Below, in pieces: positions 34,368 to 46,500 of a stretch of DNA of 64,000 bases. The DNA comes from Nemertoderma westbladi (Eukaryota; Xenacoelomorpha; Nemertodermatida; Nemertodermatidae). The DNA is taken from assembly GCA_032718475.1 (NCBI GenBank), contig JAUCBJ010003989.1, forward strand, positions 1 through 64,000, read 5' to 3'. The notes beneath the pieces were generated by a model. That model was not told the origin of the DNA, did not search any database, and saw nothing but the letters and a program-made list of their open reading frames with translations. A program made the position numbers and the translations under genes. Numbering within the stretch: position 1 is the stretch's first letter; every line of letters begins with the position of its first letter.

Positions 34368-35915
34368 ATGAGTACCGGTACCGGTACCGGTACAGTCAGC
34401 GAGTCAGACAGTACAGCAGTAGTCTGGTAGTAGCTGAGTACACCGGAGTAGGCACTACTACTAGCTGACTAGTCTGCTGGTAGTTCTGTAGTTGTTGTCC
34501 TTGAACGTCAGCTGCTGGTAAACCTAACACTAACACTGTAAAACATGAATCTAAGTTCAACTGCCTCACTCTCCTCTACAGCTCTATCCTGAAAGGTCAT
34601 ATGCCTGAACAGTTCAGCAGTTAACACTACCGGTACCCGTACAACTACATGCACTGCCAGACTGCCTGAATAACTGAATAAATTACTTCAGGTGGCAAAA
34701 AATCCTAACCAATCCATCACTTTCTATTCCTATTTAACTATAACTATGCCAATTCAATTTGTGATATACTAGCACTAGGGAACCATAGCAACGTAATAGG
34801 CCTAGCCAACCAAATAATAGCGGTGGACAAACTAGAGCTTAAATACATTTCAATTTTATTAGTTTGCATTGGTGTGACAGAGTTTGCCATATTTTAAATT
34901 CAGATAATTAGGTAGAATAAATATACCTGAAGTGGATTTTTTTAATCAAAAATGTATTAATAATAATTATGTAAATACAGTTTTGTTAACGTAATTTACT
35001 GCCACTGCCGAATTCACCCACCTTATAGTGGGTAGGTCCCGCCCACAATTCTGACCACTTTTTTATTTTTCATAAAAATAAAACAATTTTGTTTAGGGCT
35101 CTATCATTAATAAATTATTATAATTTAATATTAAATTAATTTATATAAATAAATTATTTATCATTATTATGTAACAGTTTCAAATTTGTGATAGTGAGAA
35201 CGAGATCGGAAAGGCAAAGTGTTGTAGATGCACGATGAGAACTGGTGCATTTCTTATAATTTGGCAGGAAGGATTTTTTTTCTAAAATTACTGAGATGAC
35301 GTGGTCGGCGTCCTGGACTGGTGCAAAGCAGGTATAATTCTGTCTTTGTGCTGTATTGCCAGTATAGGGTTAATTCGGCATTTGCTTAAAGTATGAAGCC
35401 TGACAAATAAGACTGAATTTATAATTATTTATATTTAGTATAATTATTTATAATTAAGGAAATATTTAGGCGGATATTTTACTCAAAGGACTGTAACCTA
35501 CTACTGTAGTTATTTAGAAAATGTATTTCTATTTCAGTAACATATAATACTGCTTCAACCTCCACGTGTTCAATGCTTTAAAAGGTATGTCGGTATGTCC
35601 ATAATCGCTATTTATATATGACAAACATGAAATGTACAAACGCATCTAGTGCAAAATTCTTGGAAATAAACTCCAAATTGGATAATAATAAATGGCTAAA
35701 ATAGAGCAACTTATTAATTTATTAATAACTACTTTAGACTCCATCCGTGGTTATGGTTAAGAAGTACATAAAGTGCAGTACTTCGTAGTTACAGAGTTGA
35801 CTAACAGTACTAGAATCATGAGTGCCATGTATGAGATAATTTTCCAGACGATGTATGCCCTACTTGTTTTTTATTCAGGCATAGCTCTAACAATAAGGAC
35901 GCCGTTACATCAGCC
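34368..35915. other. Intergenic, AT-rich
   Basis: No gene, RNA or clear repeat recognised apart from CGGTACCGGTAC-type palindromes near 34375. It may contain the promoter of the candidate exon at 35.9 kb. Confidence 0.4.
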
Positions 35916-36071
35916 ATGGCGTCGAAACGAGCGAAACCAGAAGAAACGAAATACTGCCGATTATTTCCAACTCCTCTGGAACAACAAATCAAACTCCATG
36001 AAGATTTGTATAATACCTCCAGCCAATCACAGGCGTTGCTTAGTCTTAATCTCTCACCCCAAACGGGAGAG
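35916..36071 (+). CDS. Candidate first coding exon with splice donor
   Basis: An ATG in a strong context (CAGCCATGG) opens 52 codons beginning MASKRAKPEETKYCRLFPTP and ending LSPQTGE, directly followed by a textbook donor, GAG|GTAAGCAAG. The frame is in phase 0 at the donor. The protein is not recognised. It is basic at the start and has no signal peptide. If real, the intron begins at 36072 and contains the 15-bp minisatellite and the whole BEL/Pao element, because no matching downstream exon was found in the window. It could be a chance open frame; 52 codons are few. Confidence 0.4.
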
Positions 36072-36089
36072 GTAAGCAAGTAGAATAAA

Positions 36090-38630
36090 CGTTGACGTAT
36101 GTGTACTGAACGTATGTGAACTGAACGTATGTGAACTGAACGTATGTGAACTGAACGTATGTGATGTGAACTGAAAGTATGTGATGTGAACTGAACGTAT
36201 GTGAACTGAACGTATGTGAACTGAAAGTATGTGAACTGAACGTATGTGAACTGAAAGTATGTGAACTGAACGTATGTGAACTCAATGTATTTGAACTGGA
36301 CGTATGTGAACTGGAAGTATGTGAACTGAACGTATATGATCTGAAAGTATGTGAACTGAACGTATGTGATGTGAACTGAAAGTATGTGAACTGAACGTAT
36401 GTGATGTGAACTGAACGTATGTGAACTGAACGTAGGTGAACTGAACGTATGTGAACTGAAAGTATGTGAACTGAACGTATGTGATGTGAACTGAAAGTAT
36501 GTGATGTGAACTGAACGTAAGTAACGAAAGTATAACGAAAGTATGGAACTGAAAGTATGTGAACTGAACGTATGTGAACTGAAAGTATGTGAACTGAACG
36601 TATGTGAACTCAATGTATTTGAACTGAACGTATGTAAACTGGAAGTATGTGAACTGAACGTATATGAACTGAAAGTATGTGAACTGAACGTATGTGATGT
36701 GAACTGAAAGTATGTGAACTGAACGTAGGTAAACTGAACGTATGTGAACTGAAAGTATGTGAACTGAACGTATGTGAACTGAAAGTATGTGAACTGAACG
36801 TATGTGATGTGAACTGAAAGTATGTGATGTGAACTGAACGTAAGTAACGAAAGTATAACGAAAGTATGTGAACTGAACGTATGTGAACTGAAAGTATGTG
36901 AACTGAACGTATGTGAACTGAACGCATGTGAACTGAACGCATGTGATGTGAACTGAAAGTATGTGATGTGAACTGAACGTAAGTAACGAAAGTATAACGA
37001 AAGTATGTGAACTGAACGTATGAGACTGAAAGTATGTGAACTGAACGTATGTGAACTCAATGTATTTGAACTGAACGTATGTAAACTGGAAGTATGTGAA
37101 CTGAACGTATATGATCTGAAAGTATGTGAACTGAACGTATGTGATGTGAACTGAAAGTATGTGAACTGAACGTATGTGATGTGAACTGAAAGTATGTGAA
37201 CTGAACGTAGGTAAACTGAACGTATGTGAACTGAAAGTATGTGAACTGAACGTATGTGAACTGAAAGTATGTGAACTGAACGTATGTGATGTGAACTGAA
37301 AGTATGTGATGTGAACTGAACGTAAGTAACGAAAGTATAACGAAAGTATGTGAACTGAACGTATGAGAACTGAAAGTATGTGAACTGAACGTATGTGAAC
37401 TCAATGTATTTGAACTGAACGTATGTAAACTGGAAGTATGTGAACTGAACGTATATGATCTGAAAGTATGTGAACTGAACGTATGTGATGTGAACTGAAA
37501 GTATGTGAACTGAACGTAGGTAAACTGAACGTATGTGAACTGAAAGTATGTGAACTGAACGTATGTGAACTGAAAGTATGTGAACTGAACGTATGTGATG
37601 TGAACTGAAAGTATGTGATGTGAACTGAACGTAAGTAACGAAAGTATAACGAAAGTATGTGAACTGAACGTATGAGAACTGAAAGTATGTGAACTGAACG
37701 TATGTGAACTCAATGTATTTGAACTGAACGTATGTAAACTGGAAGTATGTGAACTGAACGTATATGATCTGAAAGTATGTGAACTGAACGTATGTGATGT
37801 GAACTGAAAGTATGTGATGTGAACTGAACGTAAGTAACGAAAGTATAACGAAAGTATGTGAACTGAACGTATGAGAACTGAAAGTATGTGAACTGAACGT
37901 ATGTGAACTCAATGTATTTGAACTGAACGTATGTAAACTGGAAGTATGTGAACTGAACGTATATGAACTGAAAGTATGTGAACTGAAGGTATGTGAACTG
38001 AACGTATGTGAACTGAAAGTATGTGAACTGAACCTATGTGAACTGAAAGTATGTTAACTGAACGTATGTGAACTGAACTATGTGAACTGAACGTATGTGA
38101 ACTGAACGTATGTGAACTGAAAGTATGTGAACTGAACGTAGGTGAACTAAAAGTATGGAACTGAACGTATGTGAACTGAAAGTATGTGAACTGAAAGTAA
38201 GGAACTGAACGTATGTGAACTGAAAGTATGTGAACTGAAAGTATGTGAACTGAACGTATGTGAACTGAACGTATGTGAACTGAATGTAGGTAAACTGAAC
38301 GTATGTGAATTAAAAGTATGTGAACTGAACGTATGTGAACTGAACTATGTGAACTGAACGTATGTGTACTGAACGTAGGTGAACTTAAAGTATGTGAACT
38401 GAACGTATGTAAACTGAAAGTATGTGAACTGAACGTATGTGAACTGAAAGTATGTGAACTGAACGTAGGTGAACTAAAAGTATGGAACTGAACGTATGTG
38501 AACTGAAAGTATGTGAACTGAAAGTAAGGAACTGAACGTATGTGAACTGAAAGTATGTGAACTGAAAGTATGTGAACTGAACGTATGTGAACTGAACGTA
38601 TGTGAACTGAACGTATGTGTACTGAATGTA
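36090..38630. repeat. 15-bp minisatellite with higher-order repeats (left part)
   Basis: The basic unit is GTATGTGAACTGAAC or the A-type GTATGTGAACTGAAA, with 18-21-bp variants. A larger block marked by GTAAGTAACGAAAGTATAACG recurs at about 36517, 36839, 36979, 37321, 37630 and 37829. The unit length is a multiple of three, so long meaningless frames are open on the minus strand. The array resumes at 54857 on the other side of the BEL/Pao element. Confidence 0.95.
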
Positions 38631-38635
38631 GGTAA

Positions 38636-40521
38636 TATTGGAAGAGACGGTAACAATACCTGCAATATCCTACTGTAAAGTTTGTGAATCAAATCATAAA
38701 GCCGACCTTCTCACCAAAACAGTAAACTCTAAGTAAGCGAATATATTGCAGTATCGATCTCTTATAACCGGTGAGGCAGAAACAGTCTACGAGCAGACAA
38801 ACTTCGATAAAACAAAATCCCGCGCAGCGAATCCTAAAATCAGGCTGACTCACTGACGGACTAAGAGGCTCGTATACTTTGCCGCGGTGTGATTTATATG
38901 GTTGGGCAAAGAGACGCTAGCTAGGTACAGAGGCAGAGATTTGGAGATGTCTAACTAGCGGGCAAAGCACAGTACGGACAAAAGTTAATTTTATATATTT
39001 TGAGGTGTAAATAATTTCTAACGCGCGTGTGTTAATTCTGAATGGTCAAAAGCAGTTTTGCTCCTTCACATATATAATTACTGGGTACGGTGTGCATTTT
39101 ACGAATATTCTAATTTTGCAACTTGTAGGTCCAATACTCACGAATGATAAGGTTCCTTCCCCTCTTGCGTATTTCCAGGACTCAAATTCAGGCATAAGGT
39201 TAATGCTACGCCCAGAATTCGGCAATTTTAGGTACCAGGTCCCTGATACTAAGAAGAGATGTGTTAGTTTACTACTGTAGGCGTACAGTTACTAATAGCT
39301 ATCCTGGCGTCCTATCTAGAATTTTAGTCACCTAGGTAGGCTGGGTGACTTCCTATCGAGACGTTGGCGGGGACACGATAGATGTTAGTATCCCTAATAG
39401 CCTCAATTTATTTGCGCCTAGTTGTAAACTGCCCTACCGCCTGAACGGTACAATCCCAATTCAGGTGAAAACGCAGCAACCCTCCTAGCCTACAAGTTCT
39501 AATGCAATGGACACCGTTGTACTGCAAATAGTCGCAAACGCACCTGTACTTAGCAAGAGTTAGGCGTACAGTTTGCTGCACCCTACCAATTTGTATGCTG
39601 CGTACCGGTGTGCCTACGTCCTATCTGCGTACTAGTATCTGCCTGCTCTCCCCCCGTAGGAATGTGAAGGTCTACTGTGGTTTTTTCCTGAATCAAGACA
39701 GTACAGTCCCTAAGATGTAATTTTAGGCTCACAGCGTGTCACTACTTCTACCTTTTGATCTTTGGTCTTACGCTTAGGTAGCGAGGCGTCGAACGCTGTC
39801 TAACCTTTCAGGCGATGGGCGAATAACTCAAGATGGTATTGCGGGTTGTCTCTTGTCTACATTCCTTCGATGTTCCCGTTCATTGCTGCGGCCCGATCTC
39901 TAGCCGGCCATCCTGTCCCTTAAGTTTGTTCACCGTAGTGAATCATGGTGAAAGAAGAGCAGATAGCGGTATTTCTGAATTTATTGCAGATAATAATACA
40001 AAATGTAATCTGAATACTAATGACAGAATAAACTAATAAGATTAGATAGATATACTGAAGACATAAGAGATTAAGATTGATAACTAATGAACAAATCGCA
40101 CCTTTATATAGCAAATTTGTGCTGCAATCAATCGAGAACATTCTATAATTATATTGGGTTTTTAAAGATAACCATTGGTCCAGCTAATGTATAACTTGCA
40201 CGACATTGGATACAATCTAATAACTGCAGTCTCATTGGTTAATCTAGGTACAAACGAATGCAATTTAATTTGTAGCGGTCAATTTAAATGAGTTGAAATT
40301 CTGTACAAAAAATAATTCGCACTTACCAGGATTCGAACTCAATACCTACTACACATATAATTTCCAACGCTCTACCGACTGAGCTACTGAACCACTTGAC
40401 CAATAGGCGTACAAATGATAGAACAAACACAAATGAGAACTCAAAGCAATCTTTTAACAAAGTTGATTCGAATAAAATAAAATTTTGAAAATCCACGGCA
40501 TTTAGGGAATATAATTCTATA
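38636..40521 (-). repeat. 3' LTR of BEL/Pao element
   Basis: 1,886 bp, same as 52971-54856. In element orientation it starts TATAGAATTATA and ends CTTCCAATA, so the ends are TAT...ATA and not TG...CA. It includes the tRNA-like segment at 40318-40398. Confidence 0.95.
40318..40398 (-). other. tRNA-like sequence in the 3' LTR
   Basis: On the minus strand, box A GTAGCTCAGTCGGTAGAGC forms a perfect D-arm (GCTC/GAGC), and box B is GAGTTCGAATCC, 31 nt further on. The acceptor, anticodon and T stems do not pair well, so this is not a working tRNA gene. It could serve as an internal Pol III promoter. It is in the same orientation as the element and near the start of U3. Confidence 0.7.
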
Positions 40522-41110
40522 CCGCTCCATGAAAACAGGATATTATCGTGCATAAAATATACGGTTTTCACCAATAATCAATCAAACTATAGAATACTTA
40601 GGGCGTACTTACATATTTACAAATTAAATTTCAAACAATACTTCCTTTCTACATAATGATTCGATACAAAATAATTACAAATTCAAACTTTACGTATTTA
40701 AGGCTTTACTAAGTAAGTACAATATAAATCTAAATTAAATTCACCAATATAAATCTATTGCATCTCAATATTGCATAAATTCAAACAATTACAAATATTT
40801 CTATTTCACTGTAAATACAAATACTGCTTATAAGATATAAATTGCATAGTATTCGGAACAATATAAATTGCATAAGTTCGGAATAATCTCAAATATAAAA
40901 TATAAATCTTGCAAAATACAAATTCTTACTAAATATAAATCTTGCAAAATACAAATTCTTACTAAATATAAATCTTACAAAATACAAATTCTTACTAAAT
41001 ATAAATCTTACTAAATATAAATCTTGCTAAATATGAGTTTTTTCCAGAATACACACTTACTAATTAAATATAAAACATATAATTCAAATAAATCACAAAT
41101 TCACAAGAAA
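40522..41110 (-). other. 3' untranslated region of BEL/Pao element
   Basis: AT-rich. Four short direct repeats of AATATAAATCTT plus CAAAATACAAATTCTTACT lie at about 40890-41035. No coding frame. Confidence 0.7.
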
Positions 41111-41146
41111 GGCTCACGAGTCTTCCGTCCACCCTTGCCCTCCCTT

Positions 41147-42897
41147 TTATGGCTTAGTGGATCGAGCCCTGCCGCGTCCTTGAAAACTGCGCACAGGTGA
41201 CTTTGCTCGCGATATGGGACTTGTGGGGCGAGTCACTGGTTTCGTTTGGACGTTGAGAGACGGTGCGACTATTTCCTCGCAAATTCGTCTATTTGACATC
41301 CCAAAACCTCGACCGATTCCTCGTGACCGATCAGTTGTCACTACAGTTGGTAGAACGTCTGGGAACGCGCGAGAAGCGGACGACGCGGACCCAAGAGTAG
41401 CTTGCGCCCCCTGTTGATCAGCTGGTGTATGTCCCGATCCTCCTATTGGTTCTCTAGGAAGCGATACCGTATCCCGAGTAATTCGAATGGTCGGCTCAAC
41501 TCCCTTGCGTTCTTCTACATTAATAATTTTCTTTAATTGTTGGCCCACTTTCTGGACCCGTATGATCCTACCCTGTCCGTCCTCCCGAGGGTGACATGCA
41601 GACGGCGCAACCGGAGTGGCTGGTATATTTGTCGCCTCTAGGACCTCCTCTTCCTCGAATACGCTCGCTCGTATACGTTTGTGGTAAAACGCGGCTCGGT
41701 ACGCCCATGCGACGGTTAACCAAGCTCCTTTATTCCGCTTTTCAGTTCGGAAACGATCGAATTCACCATACGTAATGCGATTAACGACTTTCTGAAAATT
41801 CCACGTGTTTTTGTTATCCGGGTGAATCTGTAGTAGATACTCGCGCACTACTCGGAATCCGCTGTCGTGGGGCAAAATATCGACTACCTCGATAAGTTCG
41901 TCATATTGGGGGATAGCGGAGATATATCCTTCCGACATCATCGTTTGAGGATTTACCGCCCAAAATCCGAGATGCGCTCTCATCGGAAACCGTCTTCTTT
42001 GTGCTAATACATGTTCGTCGGCTAAATCTTAATCAAATCAAATTAACTCATCAAATAACTTCCTCACGAGTTTTACAGATTCGTGTTCATAAGGTATGTC
42101 TCTTAGTTGGTATTCAGATGCTCGATGTCCTTTTATATTGCAATAAGTACATTGAGCCATAAATCTCCAGCAAGTATAAAAGGTATGAGACCCTTGATCC
42201 CCACACCATCCACAGATTAGCTGAGTCGTAGTAATGTGCTTTCCACTGCACTTGGTCGAATGATGTCCAGCGACGCCACATTTACTACACATCGTATTGG
42301 CAGGGTACCACACTCGTTCGTATATAAGATCTCCAATCGATCGAGCGCTTCCTCCCATACTATAATCGTAATCATCTGGGTCTATGGGTTGGTAGGTTTC
42401 TGAAGGTTGTATACAAACTATAGCATCTGTTGCTTCAAGTTGTCGAATCTCCGTCTGAGATTTCTTCGGGAGGTTCCTTTCTATCTCAAGAAGTTCCTCT
42501 AAAGGATCGTCAGTGATCGTAGTAGTTACTTCGAATTCATCACCAAGGTGACCGATAGGCGCGCGCGTCTGCCGTGATTCTTCCGTAATCTCCACGATAC
42601 GTTCTCCTTCATAGGGTAACAATGTAAACATAGATGGTCTTTCGATAAGAGATCCCGCACAGCGAAGATACACGTCTCGAAATATACTAAATCCTGCTCG
42701 AGTAAAGGCATTACACTGAGCGTCGGAGTTGTAGAAGGGTTGTCATATTTAGTCTTTGCGAGTTTCACTGTACTTTCTGATAATTCCTTTATACCAAATA
42801 TAGTGTAGTCCTTGGCTCCAAATCTTTCGAATGGCGCTGCTGCCTCCTCTTGGATATCATATCCCCATCTCGGCTCTCCTTGTATCCCTTTCTCCAT
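41147..42897 (-). pseudogene. Extra zinc-knuckle reading frame downstream of pol, interrupted
   Basis: Three segments follow one another on the element's sense strand. The first (from 42897) starts MEKGIQGEPRWGYDIQEEAA. Near 42740 the sense continues in the next frame (NSDAQCNAFTRAGF..., then 42673-42038). That part has a canonical knuckle CSKCGVAGHHSTKC (C-x2-C-x4-H-x4-C), a variant CGWCGDQGSHTFYTC with x5, and a third, CTYCNIKGHRASEY, with the last Cys replaced by Tyr. Two in-frame stops follow (TGA and TAA at about 42030-42040), then the frame is open again to 41147 and ends in a basic, RG/SR-rich tail. No transmembrane segment or envelope feature is seen. It may be a decayed accessory gene, a spliced gene, or one read with recoding. 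Family unknown. Confidence 0.6.
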
Positions 42898-43557
42898 AAT
42901 TAGAGGTGTAGTTACATAATCATTACTACTAGAGGGAATACAACAGAGTTTGTAGTTAGTTGTGAGGAGACGTGAGAGTTTCGTCTGCCCTTTGGGCTCG
43001 ACAACGCTCTAACCTCCTACCCATAGCCTAAGATCTAGGGTTTCTTTAATGACACGCTGCTTCTTATCTAAAATTTTTTTTGCCGAAATAAAAACGAATT
43101 TGGGCTAAACTGGCTGTGAGTCTAAAATACTCACTTTTTGATCCCAAACTATTATCAGAAAATAAGCAGTCAAGAATTAGTAATAAATATAGGGAAGTCT
43201 ATTTTGACGTAACTTATTGAAACAAGACCGTGTAAAATTTAATTAAAATTTTAAGAAAGGCTCGCAAGTCTTCCTCTCTTGTTTCTCTAATTTTAAGTTC
43301 CACCCGACTGTACCCTGAAATCTATTCACTGGAGAAAATTTTAAAAATTTTAAAATCCAAATGGATTGTCTAAAATTTCGAAAATGTCTCAATATTGTGA
43401 GTTCCAAGTAGAATTCCATTTCTTATACCTACAAATCCCGCTCCTATGTGACACATAAGGGTACTACCCTCAATGTTCACATATAAAGACAATGGAATTC
43501 TACCGCTGTCTTTACTACAGTGTACAGGTACGTGGAAATCTATTTGTAAACTCCTAA
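42898..43557 (-). other. Spacer between gag-pol and the extra frame
   Basis: AT-rich non-coding stretch of the element, with one copy of the dispersed 16-bp motif at 43259-43274. Confidence 0.7.
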
Positions 43558-46500
43558 TTATTTACTAGTATTAGGTGGAGATTTGTAGTCTCCAGACTCG
43601 TTACGAGTCTCTTCAAGAAGTACGAGACGTTGAGTCGGTCTGTCAACTGTACGACCGTCAATTGTCCATACTGTCACAGTTCTTGTCACTCCATCCATAG
43701 ATGGATGTGTGGCTAAAATTACACCTGTTATCCAGAAGCGTCTTTTTAGATTCACTTCTGCTAACAGCACGTGATCTCCCGGCTTTAATGCGCGGGTGTT
43801 ATTGTACCAAGTTGTTCTGGTAGAAATAGAGGGCAAATAATGGTTTTGCCATATTTCCCAGAATTTGTTAGCCAGTAGTTGCGTGATTTTCCACGCTTTT
43901 CTACCGTAGCTATCGCTTTCTATTGGAATAGAAATCGGCGTCAAAGTGGTCGGTGCCTGCATTAGCAGGTGTGCCGGTGTTAAAGCAAATTGAGATTGTT
44001 TGTCATCGGGTACTAATACTATTGGTCTAGTATTTAGTATTGCCTCGATTTCAACAAACAATGTTGTCAGTTGGTCGTCTGTCAGTATGTGGTTTACTGG
44101 AATGACCTTTGCCATGGCTGTCTTGATAGATCTAATCAATCTCTCCCAGACTCCGCCTCTCCATGGACTATCTGGAGGATTAAACTTCCAAACAATCTTG
44201 TGAGGTTGTAGTTCGTTCGAGATTTGATCATGATCTAATTTCTTAAAGGCTCTAGCAATCTCATTCCGAGCACCAACAAAGTTTGTCCCTTGGTCTGAGT
44301 ACAAGCATTTTACTAGTCCGCGTCTAGCGATAAATCGCCGCAATGCTAGTATAAACGCGTTGGTGGAAAGATCCATCACACGTTCAATATGAACTGCCCT
44401 GCTGGACATACATGTGAAAATCAGTCCCCAGCGTTTTACTAGTATACGTCCACGTTTCGTATGTATGGGACCAAAGCAATCAATTCCAGTCTCTGTAAAA
44501 GGTGGTCTGAATGCTTGAAGTCGTGCTTGTGGTAGTTCACTCATTTCTTGGGTACCTATTCTAGAATGTACCTTTTTACAAATAATACACGTACGTGTCA
44601 CTGAACTTAACGCTTTACTGGGTCTAATTAATACAAATCTTGTACGTAAGTAGGAAAGACAGTGGTGTCTTCCAGCGTGTTTCAGATGTAAATGTGCGTC
44701 CAGTATCATTGCACGTTGTAGCTCGTGGTGTTGCGGTATTATTATTGGGTACCTAAAGTTTGTGTTAAAGTCAATGTTTTGAAGCCGAGATTTATGACAA
44801 ATTAAGCCATTATAAATAATCGGACTCCAACTCAGTATTGGTGACGACTTGATTGGTAGACCTTGATTTATAGATGTGAATTCGCGCGCGAAATATCGCA
44901 GTTGGTAATGTCGAATTAATTTAATTTCACACCTGTCAATCTCAGCCAAGGTAAGTCGACGTGTAAAGTCACGTTTGCCTTTTACGTATTGTACAAAACG
45001 TACAATCCACGCTAACTTTCGGCAAGCGTTTGACCAAGAGTCTGTTAAGTTTACAATCCGGTCGACGTGAGTATTTGTGACGTCATCAGGTAAGTCAATG
45101 GAGATTTTGGAAGGTTTTGAATTACTAGAAGGGCCCACGGGTCCGCCAGTAAGTATTCCCTTGTTGACTGTTGATCCGTCCGGGTCTACAAGTAATTTGT
45201 CCTTCTTCGTCTTCTTACCTTGATTGTCGGTACTTTGTAAGTCGATCGTTAATGGTGGTTTGAACTCTATGGGGTCAGCAGGTTTCGGTAAACTTAATTT
45301 TCTGCCGACATTAATCCCAGGTTTCACCATAGGTTGCAAGTTCGGTATGTCTCTTGAGCGCAAAGTAACACCTGTATTTACATTAGTGTAGGTACTACCC
45401 ACATCTGTAATACATGAGGTTTCACCGTGCTTATGGTTGCTCAAGTGTGTCAAAATTGGTAGTTTGTCAATACAAGGCCGCTCCAATAGGGAAACTGCGG
45501 CTTCACTATTTGTCAGTACGTTACTAGTGTCTAGTCGACTGTCTAGTAATGTGTCTGGCGATACGTCTGGTAACGTATCTGGTTGTTTGTCAATAGAAGG
45601 CCGCTCCAACAGAGAAACTGCGGCTTTACTGTTTGTCAATGCGTTACTAATGTCTGGTAGAATGTCTGATTGACCGTCTAGTAACGTGTCTGGTTGACCG
45701 TCTGGCGATATGTCTGGTGTAGAAAGGCTCGCAAGTCTTCCTCTCTTGACCTTTGAAGTTATATCCTTCCATTTCGCCTTCGGTTTTTTCTTGAGTTTTG
45801 CCGCCGTTGTCTTTTTCTTTGCCTTCCCCTTTTTTGGTTTCTTGATTTCCGCGTCCTTAGGGATAGTGTTAGACTTGTTGTCGTATAGTGGCGGCCAATG
45901 TAGTGTTGAACCTTGTAAGAATTGTGGTCCGTGTTGCCAAAATTCTTTGTTCTCCGGTTTACAGAATTCCTCAGGCATCATTCCTCGCGACGCAATATCA
46001 GCTGGGTTTTGTGGTCCGGGACAATGTCGCCAATCCTCTTTTATTGAACGGTCTAGAATTTCTGCGCGACGGTTAGCTACGAATGTCTTGAATTCAAGTG
46101 TGTCGTTGTTTATGTAAAATAAAACCAACGTCGCGTCAGTCCAATAAAATATCTGTAAACTTGACTGTAGTTCTGTCTGTATAAGGTTCACGATGGTGGT
46201 TGACAGGGTTGCGGCTTGTAGCTCAGCTCGTGGTGTCGTCATATACTTAGTAGGCATTGTTTTTGCCTTAGAAGTAATGAGCGAAACATCGAATGCTTCT
46301 GAGTCTACTTGTCTGCGCAAGTACGCTGCCACACCAAAACCGTTGTCACTGGCGTCAGAAAAACAGTGTAGTTCCAAGTTGTCAGGAAATGTACTTTGTA
46401 ATGGAAAGTAAACTCTGGGTATGGAATAATCCTCTAGCGAAGATAATTCCGCCTCCCAGGTCTTCCATAAGTCCACTTGGTCTGATGAGATCGGCTCGTC

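Noticed and set aside
35816-37912. A 698-codon repetitive protein (SSHTF repeats)
   Set aside because: The frame is open only because the minisatellite unit is 15 bp; there is no start context, domain or conserved flank.
39029-40141. Small proteins in the LTRs (83, 67 and 73 codons)
   Set aside because: Identical in both LTRs simply because the LTRs are identical; no domain and no start context.
40318-40398. Functional tRNA gene
   Set aside because: Only the D-arm and the T-loop are right; acceptor and anticodon stems do not pair.
41147-42897. Envelope-like gene of the BEL/Pao element
   Set aside because: No signal peptide, transmembrane segment or Cys pattern of a surface protein; zinc knuckles point to nucleic-acid binding.
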